DNA of 9,743 nucleotides from Balneolia bacterium. Lineage in GTDB: Bacteria; Bacteroidota; Rhodothermia; Balneolales; Cyclonatronaceae. The number at the start of each line of letters is the position of its first letter. Within the stretch, counting starts at the first letter, position 1. Location of the stretch: contig PXDL01000159.1 in NCBI GenBank assembly GCA_003566395.1, positions 1-9,743 of the forward strand. The letters are read 5' to 3'. This document shows positions 6,080-9,743 of this stretch, piece by piece. Below the pieces are notes generated by a model. The model had not been told where the DNA came from and ran no database searches. It saw only the letters and a list, made by a program, of their open reading frames with translations. Both the position numbers and the translations under genes were made by a program.

Positions 6080-7888
6080 TCATGCGGCGGCTGTGGCGTT
6101 CTCAAAAATTTGAAGGATACGCTCCCGCTGACTTACGACCGCATTCCGCAGTGAAGAAAAGTTTTCGCCCGGAAGCGCAGGTTGATTCAGCAGTCGTTCA
6201 CAGCTTTCAAGCCCGGATTCAAGATTGCTTCGCATTTTAGTAAGCTGTCGCATCAGTTTCGGGTCGTCGGGGGCAAAGTTCATCATGCGCTCGAGATAGT
6301 CCACATACATGGTCAGTTCTTTGGCAAACATATGAGGCCGGGCCGGATCGGCAAGCTCGGCGCTTTTACTGTATATGAGGTCGGTCATTTCCTCCATCGT
6401 GTGCGCACGCCTGAACCAGGCGGCGTTAGGTCCGGGGCAGATTGCCTGTTTGCCGGTTTTGGCGGGTACAATACCAAGGCGGATCAGCGCGGAGTAGCCG
6501 AGATTTACGCACAGACAGTCTTTGTCAAGTACTTCGTCAATGTGGGATTGAAGCTCCCCGGGATCAGAGATGTCTTCCCGCAGCTTGCTTATTTTTAGGA
6601 GCTGATACTGGGATGACGCAGTACAGATGGGGTTTTCGGTGAACTCCGTATTAAATGCCAGAAATCCTTTCGGGCACTTCGATCCCGGTTTACCGGTTTC
6701 GATTTTGGCAAGCTTGTCCTGCTCCGAACCGGAACCCCGCAGATTATTAAACGGCACTCCGAGTGGAGATACATTGCTGAGATATAAATCCTCTTCACCG
6801 GCATCACAAAGCTGAGCCGTGGTTTCTTCGTCCACGCAGGTGGCTTCGGGAACCATCAAAAACGGACTTCCCCAGCCGGTGCGGTCTGCTCCGTAGTGTT
6901 CCAGCAGGCGCCGTTGTTCGGCTCCGTTGCCGATACCGCCCTGCACGGTTACGGCAGGCATAAAGTCCGGGTCAACAGCATCGGGGAAGGCCATCCCCTG
7001 ATCTTCATAATAGCGTTGTATGAGCGGCAGGAGAGTGTCCCGCAGCTCTTGTTTGCCGGCCTTGAATTCTTCCAGCACCGCCGGAAGCAGCACGCCGTCG
7101 GAAGCAAATGCATGTCCGCCGCAGTTGATACCCGACTCAATCCTGAATTCGGAAACTTCGAGGCCTTTCTTTGCCAGAAACTTACCCTGTATGAGGGCCG
7201 AGCGGAAATCGCTTACCTTCAGGATGATGCGCTTCCGGGGCGGATTTCCGTCTTTACGATAAAAGTCCTCAAAATCCGAAAGGTAGCTGTACAAGCGGGG
7301 GTTAAACCCGGCCGAAAGTACAATCGATCCGTTTACACGGCTGGATGCAAATCCCCGGAGAGCCGAGCCGGCGTCGCTGTAAGTAGCCGGCAAAGGTACG
7401 CCGTCTTCCCCTTTGCGGAGCACATCCACTTTGGCCATAATATTAACCTGAATTTCACCGGGCACCATGGCCTTGGTCAAGGCAGCGGACCTTGTTTCAC
7501 GCTCCGGAGAATCGGCCATAAAATAGAGTTCCTTGTACCGCTTCAGTAAGCTTGATCCCGAAGGCAAAAGCTGAAAGTAGCGGTCTTTGATGCTGTCGCT
7601 GAAAAAAGGCTGTTGTCTTATTTCCTCCATTTTTCGGGAGACAAGATGATGCATCATATCCAGATAGGCCGTGATGCGCCGCGCCCGCCCGTCGTCGGCG
7701 GTTCTTCCGATACTCTGAAAATCGAGATTGTGGAGCCTGCTGTAGTGGCGACGGACTTTTTCGAGCAGAAGGTCGTCCACGATGGAAACGACGGAATCTA
7801 TGCCCAAATGGGCGACGCGGAGCGGACTGTCTATGGTAAAGCCCAGCCCCATAACGGGAATATGAAATTGATGCGGGGAGTTCGACAT
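6080..7888 (-). CDS. Conserved-looking 602-residue protein, possible FMN TIM-barrel (nitronate monooxygenase-like)
   Basis: I do not recognise a characterised family with certainty. Glycine motifs resemble flavin TIM-barrel enzymes of the nitronate monooxygenase/2-nitropropane dioxygenase type: INCGGHA at 254-260 recalls their GGH motif, VQGGIGNGAE at 315-324 recalls the barrel phosphate-binding Gly-Gly-Ile, and GADRTGWGSPFL at 333-344 recalls the following GAD...G strand. The first 40 residues (VMGLGFTIDSPLRVAHLGIDS) suit a first barrel strand. Unlike ordinary nitronate monooxygenases (about 330-350 residues) it carries large extra segments and nine cysteines, including C405, C422, C458, C460 and C484, which could bind metal or an Fe-S cluster. 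No signal peptide or membrane helix is visible, so it is probably cytoplasmic. The ATG at 7888 has no clear Shine-Dalgarno. Its TGA precedes the ctaA ATG by one base, tying it to heme A synthesis or respiration by position only. Confidence 0.75.
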   Translation of the reverse strand: MSNSPHQFHIPVMGLGFTIDSPLRVAHLGIDSVVSIVDDLLLEKVRRHYSRLHNLDFQSIGRTADDGRARRITAYLDMMHHLVSRKMEEIRQQPFFSDSIKDRYFQLLPSGSSLLKRYKELYFMADSPERETRSAALTKAMVPGEIQVNIMAKVDVLRKGEDGVPLPATYSDAGSALRGFASSRVNGSIVLSAGFNPRLYSYLSDFEDFYRKDGNPPRKRIILKVSDFRSALIQGKFLAKKGLEVSEFRIESGINCGGHAFASDGVLLPAVLEEFKAGKQELRDTLLPLIQRYYEDQGMAFPDAVDPDFMPAVTVQGGIGNGAEQRRLLEHYGADRTGWGSPFLMVPEATCVDEETTAQLCDAGEEDLYLSNVSPLGVPFNNLRGSGSEQDKLAKIETGKPGSKCPKGFLAFNTEFTENPICTASSQYQLLKISKLREDISDPGELQSHIDEVLDKDCLCVNLGYSALIRLGIVPAKTGKQAICPGPNAAWFRRAHTMEEMTDLIYSKSAELADPARPHMFAKELTMYVDYLERMMNFAPDDPKLMRQLTKMRSNLESGLESCERLLNQPALPGENFSSLRNAVVSQRERILQIFENATAAA

Positions 7889-8121
7889 AAAAACTGTTCA
7901 GTTAGGGTGGTCACGGACTGCGGGGGAGTAAGGACCGGTAATTCAAAAGAAGATGGTTCAGTTCGGATAATTGCAGGCCTCCTTATGACCGGAAAAAATC
8001 AGGCCGAGCCCTGACGGTATAACTTTCCAGACTTCAACCCGAAATGTTTCCGGTTTGCTTGGAGTCCTGATTAAACCAATAATATAATATTATTATTAGA
8101 ATAATTAAAACTGCTTACTTG
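7889..8121 (-). promoter_or_regulatory. Upstream region of the 602-residue gene
   Basis: No convincing gene is seen in these 233 bp. The distal half (8071-8121) is AT-rich, with a 17-bp palindrome at 8078-8094, and is the likely promoter area, though no clear -35/-10 pair could be placed. The proximal half holds two near-identical copies of GTTCAGTTNGG (plus strand) at 7896-7906 and 7956-7966, with starts 60 bp apart. On the minus strand there is also an AAGGAGG at 7985-7979, far from the ATG and with no standard start codon at a suitable spacing. Confidence 0.4.
8078..8094. repeat. AT-only palindrome, 8-bp arms, 1-nt centre
   Basis: AATAATAT and ATATTATT are perfect reverse complements around one A. 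The site lies in the AT-rich gap upstream of the 602-residue gene. Composition makes chance symmetry fairly likely, so a regulator-binding role is only a possibility. Confidence 0.4.
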
Positions 8122-8277
8122 TTAAATAAAATCAACGCTTATCAATCCAAAGTAAAAGAGTGGGAAACATGTTACTCCCTGATTTTCACCGGATGGATTT
8201 ACAACTAAGGGAACAGAATGAGGCCGGAAAGGACATAAATCCGGATAGACCTTTTTGCCCTCTACCTGGAGTTTCAT
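8122..8277 (-). CDS. Possible small ORF, 51 aa, function unknown
   Basis: An ATG at 8277 opens a 51-residue frame ending in TAA at 8124-8122. It begins 25 bp after the methyltransferase stop, in the same direction. The peptide starts MKLQVEGKKVYPDLCPFRPH, contains two cysteines (C15, C37) and ends in a hydrophobic stretch. There is no Shine-Dalgarno, codon third positions are mixed and the 3' end runs into AT-rich DNA, so this may be a chance frame. Nothing similar is recalled. Confidence 0.22.
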   Translation of the reverse strand: MKLQVEGKKVYPDLCPFRPHSVPLVVNPSGENQGVTCFPLFYFGLISVDFI

Positions 8278-8302
8278 CAATTATCGCGCAGACGATTCGC
8301 AG

Positions 8303-8947
8303 CTACTTTTTCTTGAGAATAACGACGCGTTTATTATCGCAATACAAGCGGGAAAAACCGTAGAGGTGCTGTATCCGGTCCAGCGTGTCGGGGTGATAAA
8401 AGACCACGTGGGAAGGGTCGCGGAAATAGAAGTTTTGCAGCAGGTCGTCGGTGTGATGCCAGAAAACGGTCATGAGGGTGAGTATGCCTCCCGGCTTAAG
8501 CAGGCTGCCGATTCGGGTGAATTCCGCGCCCGGATAAAAAAAATGCTCGGCGGCTTCGGTGGCGAAAAGGTAATCGAACGGTCCGGTGGGAAGTTTCGGA
8601 AAGAAAAAGGGATCGTAGTCCAGACAGGTGTGTCCTTTGCTCTGCATCAGCAGACTGAGAGTGGGAACAGGTCCGCAGCCGTAGTCGAGGCCCCGGCTTT
8701 TGGGGGCGAGATAAGGTAGTGTCGGGTCGATAGCCTGCTTCAAAAAACGAACATATCCGGGATACTGAATGCCGTTATTATGCAGCAAATAGCGTTCTTT
8801 TTCTTCGTTTGCTTCAGGATGATCTCCGGGGTGCACAAACAAAAGCCGGCATTCGGGGCAGATATGGTAACGGCGGGAATCCTGACCCCGCGGCATTTCA
8901 AACGGGCCTTCACTACGGCAAAGCGGACAGCTTATCAACGTTTCCAC
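8303..8947 (-). CDS. Class I SAM-dependent methyltransferase with N-terminal zinc ribbon
   Basis: With the GTG start at 8947 the product has 214 residues and is probably cytoplasmic. An N-terminal four-cysteine ribbon (C7, C10, C30, C33: ISCPLC and HICPEC) is followed by KERYLLHNNGIQYPGYVRFL at 50-69 and the SAM-binding motif I GLDYGCGP at 86-93. Motif II-like acidic strand LDYDPFF and FATEAAEHFFYPG with LLKPGGILTLMTVFW complete the Rossmann-type fold. The frame extends upstream to 9046, but that part overlaps the DksA/TraR-like gene in another frame and looks non-coding. The GTG lies 11 bp after that gene's stop, while the longer version would overlap it by 88 bp. Substrate is unknown; similar short ribbon methyltransferases are commonly annotated only as UbiG-like or Methyltransf_23. 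The stop is TAG. Confidence 0.87.
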   Translation of the reverse strand: METLISCPLCRSEGPFEMPRGQDSRRYHICPECRLLFVHPGDHPEANEEKERYLLHNNGIQYPGYVRFLKQAIDPTLPYLAPKSRGLDYGCGPVPTLSLLMQSKGHTCLDYDPFFFPKLPTGPFDYLFATEAAEHFFYPGAEFTRIGSLLKPGGILTLMTVFWHHTDDLLQNFYFRDPSHVVFYHPDTLDRIQHLYGFSRLYCDNKRVVILKKK

Positions 8948-8958
8948 AGGCGATAGGG

Positions 8959-9294
8959 TTACCGTCGTGCACAGCGAACGCAGGTGCGGCTTTCCGGCAT
9001 GAATTCCAGCCGGCCGAACGGAATCGGAGCCTTGCATTTTACGCACAGGCCGAAATCTTTTGAATCAGCAATTCCGAGCACATTTTCCAGTTTTTGAAGC
9101 CTTTTTTTTGTCTTGCGGAGCGCCTCCTCATTTATAGCTTTGTTGTTGATGGCGTCCATGCGCGAAATTCGGCCGATAGAGGCGTCGAGGGAGACCGGCT
9201 TCACCAGTTCCGTCAATTCCGTGATATCGGATTCGGCCTTTGCGATGTGTTCACGAATAATTTCTTTAAGTTTGGAACGCTCTTCGTCAGTCAA
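8959..9294 (-). CDS. DksA/TraR-family C4 zinc-finger protein
   Basis: A 111-residue protein with a long charged helical region (about 3-75, likely a coiled-coil hairpin) and a C-terminal C4 zinc finger: C84 and C87 (LCVKC) and C105 and C108 (TCVRC). The DASIGRISRMDAIN segment at 37-50 marks the hairpin tip and is a hallmark of the short DksA/TraR-like group. DksA-type proteins enter the RNA polymerase secondary channel and change transcription initiation; whether this short member does so is not established. The start is a TTG at 9294; no ATG or GTG exists between it and an in-frame TGA upstream, and homologous-looking N-termini begin MTDEE-like, so TTG is accepted. The methyltransferase follows after 11 bp, suggesting an operon. 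It lies back to back with the plus-strand amidohydrolase-like gene. Confidence 0.88.
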   Translation of the reverse strand: MTDEERSKLKEIIREHIAKAESDITELTELVKPVSLDASIGRISRMDAINNKAINEEALRKTKKRLQKLENVLGIADSKDFGLCVKCKAPIPFGRLEFMPESRTCVRCARR

Positions 9295-9480
9295 AACAAG
9301 GTCAGGATTAGGGTATAATTGGTAAAAGTGGCTATTTATTCAATATACAAAGCCCTTATTCAATTTTTACATTCGGCTGTTTGTGTTATCGAACATCATA
9401 GATTATTATAAACATAGAACTTGAACAGAAGTATGTATTTGTAGAAAATGTATTCATCATAAACCAGATAGCTATTGGAT
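9295..9480. promoter_or_regulatory. Divergent intergenic region
   Basis: This 186-bp AT-rich gap separates a minus-strand gene from a plus-strand gene and must contain both promoters. For the minus gene, TTGAAT at 9343-9338 and AATTAT at 9320-9315, 17 nt apart, form a weak sigma70-like pair. For the plus gene, TTGAAC at 9421-9426 is a possible -35 without a good partner. No strong repeat or terminator was seen. The assignments are tentative. Confidence 0.4.
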
Positions 9481-9743
9481 ATGAAAGTAAATGTGCATGC
9501 CCATGTATTTAATTTTCAGTCAATTCTCACAAAAGAAACGATTCTGGTCTTAAAACACCGGCTAACCGGCCAAAATCTGCCCCCGGCGGTGCGCGACCTG
9601 CTTGTGCGGTATTTGCGAAAAAAAAGAGGGAAAAATAAAGAACCGATTTCTATTGAGGATTTTCAGAAGCGCATTCGCGAACTTGGATTGCTTGAGCGGG
9701 TGGTGCCCGGATCTATGCTGGACGCGTTTGATGAAATAATTGA
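9481..9743 (+). CDS. Amidohydrolase-like metal-dependent hydrolase, 3' end outside window
   Basis: An ATG at 9481 opens a frame running off the right edge (87 codons plus 2 bases). The N-terminus MKVNVHAHVFNF carries the His-X-His metal-binding motif (H6, H8) right after a short beta strand, as in TIM-barrel amidohydrolases of the Amidohydro_2 type. The following residues are a helical stretch rich in Lys and Arg (LRKKRGKNKEP at 45-55), without a signal peptide. No clear Shine-Dalgarno precedes the ATG. The remaining metal ligands lie outside the window, so the family call depends on one motif and the substrate is unknown. It is the only plus-strand gene seen. Confidence 0.65.
   Translation, partial: MKVNVHAHVFNFQSILTKETILVLKHRLTGQNLPPAVRDLLVRYLRKKRGKNKEPISIEDFQKRIRELGLLERVVPGSMLDAFDEII

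Noticed and set aside
8223..8243. CCGGA...TCCGG inverted repeat after the methyltransferase
   Set aside because: Only five paired bases with an 11-nt loop and no T run in the direction of transcription; probably chance.
8160..8363. Plus-strand 67-codon frame starting with GTG
   Set aside because: It overlaps the end of the methyltransferase gene on the other strand, has no Shine-Dalgarno and no recognisable features.
9314..9319. Perfect TATAAT on the plus strand as promoter of the amidohydrolase-like gene
   Set aside because: No -35-like hexamer stands at a proper distance (TCAAAA only), and it is about 160 bp from the start.

Overview
The window looks like a chromosomal segment from a Bacteroidota-like bacterium, most plausibly the Balneolota/Rhodothermota side. 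This is an inference. It rests on a two-component-type propeller protein paired with a LytTR response regulator, weak or absent Shine-Dalgarno sequences before most genes, AT-rich intergenic gaps and moderately GC-rich coding DNA. No rRNA, tRNA, CRISPR array, transposase or integrase was seen. All genes but the last lie on the minus strand, so the story reads from high to low coordinates.

Region by region on the minus strand. (1) 9294-8303: a short DksA/TraR-type C4 zinc-finger protein followed after 11 bp by a zinc-ribbon SAM methyltransferase, with a doubtful 51-residue ORF after it. (2) 7888-5035: a conserved-looking 602-residue protein with nitronate-monooxygenase-like glycine motifs. Its stop codon sits one base before the start of a heme A synthase gene (ctaA/COX15 type). 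(3) 4963-2640: a MoxR-family AAA+ ATPase overlapping a DUF58 protein by one base (TGATG). (4) 2510 to the left edge: a LytTR response regulator overlapping, by 11 bp, a secreted or membrane beta-propeller sensor that runs off the window. On the plus strand, 9481 to the right edge starts an amidohydrolase-like gene.

The most remarkable feature is ctaA. One uninterrupted 348-codon frame (6078-5035) translates to a full-length heme A synthase, but codons 46, 62 and 66 are TGA, TAA and TAG. All other codons match the family pattern, there is no indel, and all four expected heme-ligand histidines remain downstream. Either this is a very young pseudogene with three clustered nonsense substitutions, or an unusual expression arrangement restarts at the ATG ten codons after the last stop. 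No single stop-codon reassignment explains all three.

A second item is the 129-bp AT-rich gap before the LytTR gene. It holds two abutting perfect inverted repeats (6-bp arms with a 4-nt spacer, 9-bp arms with a 7-nt spacer) that may be an operator or 5'-leader hairpins for the sensor/regulator pair.
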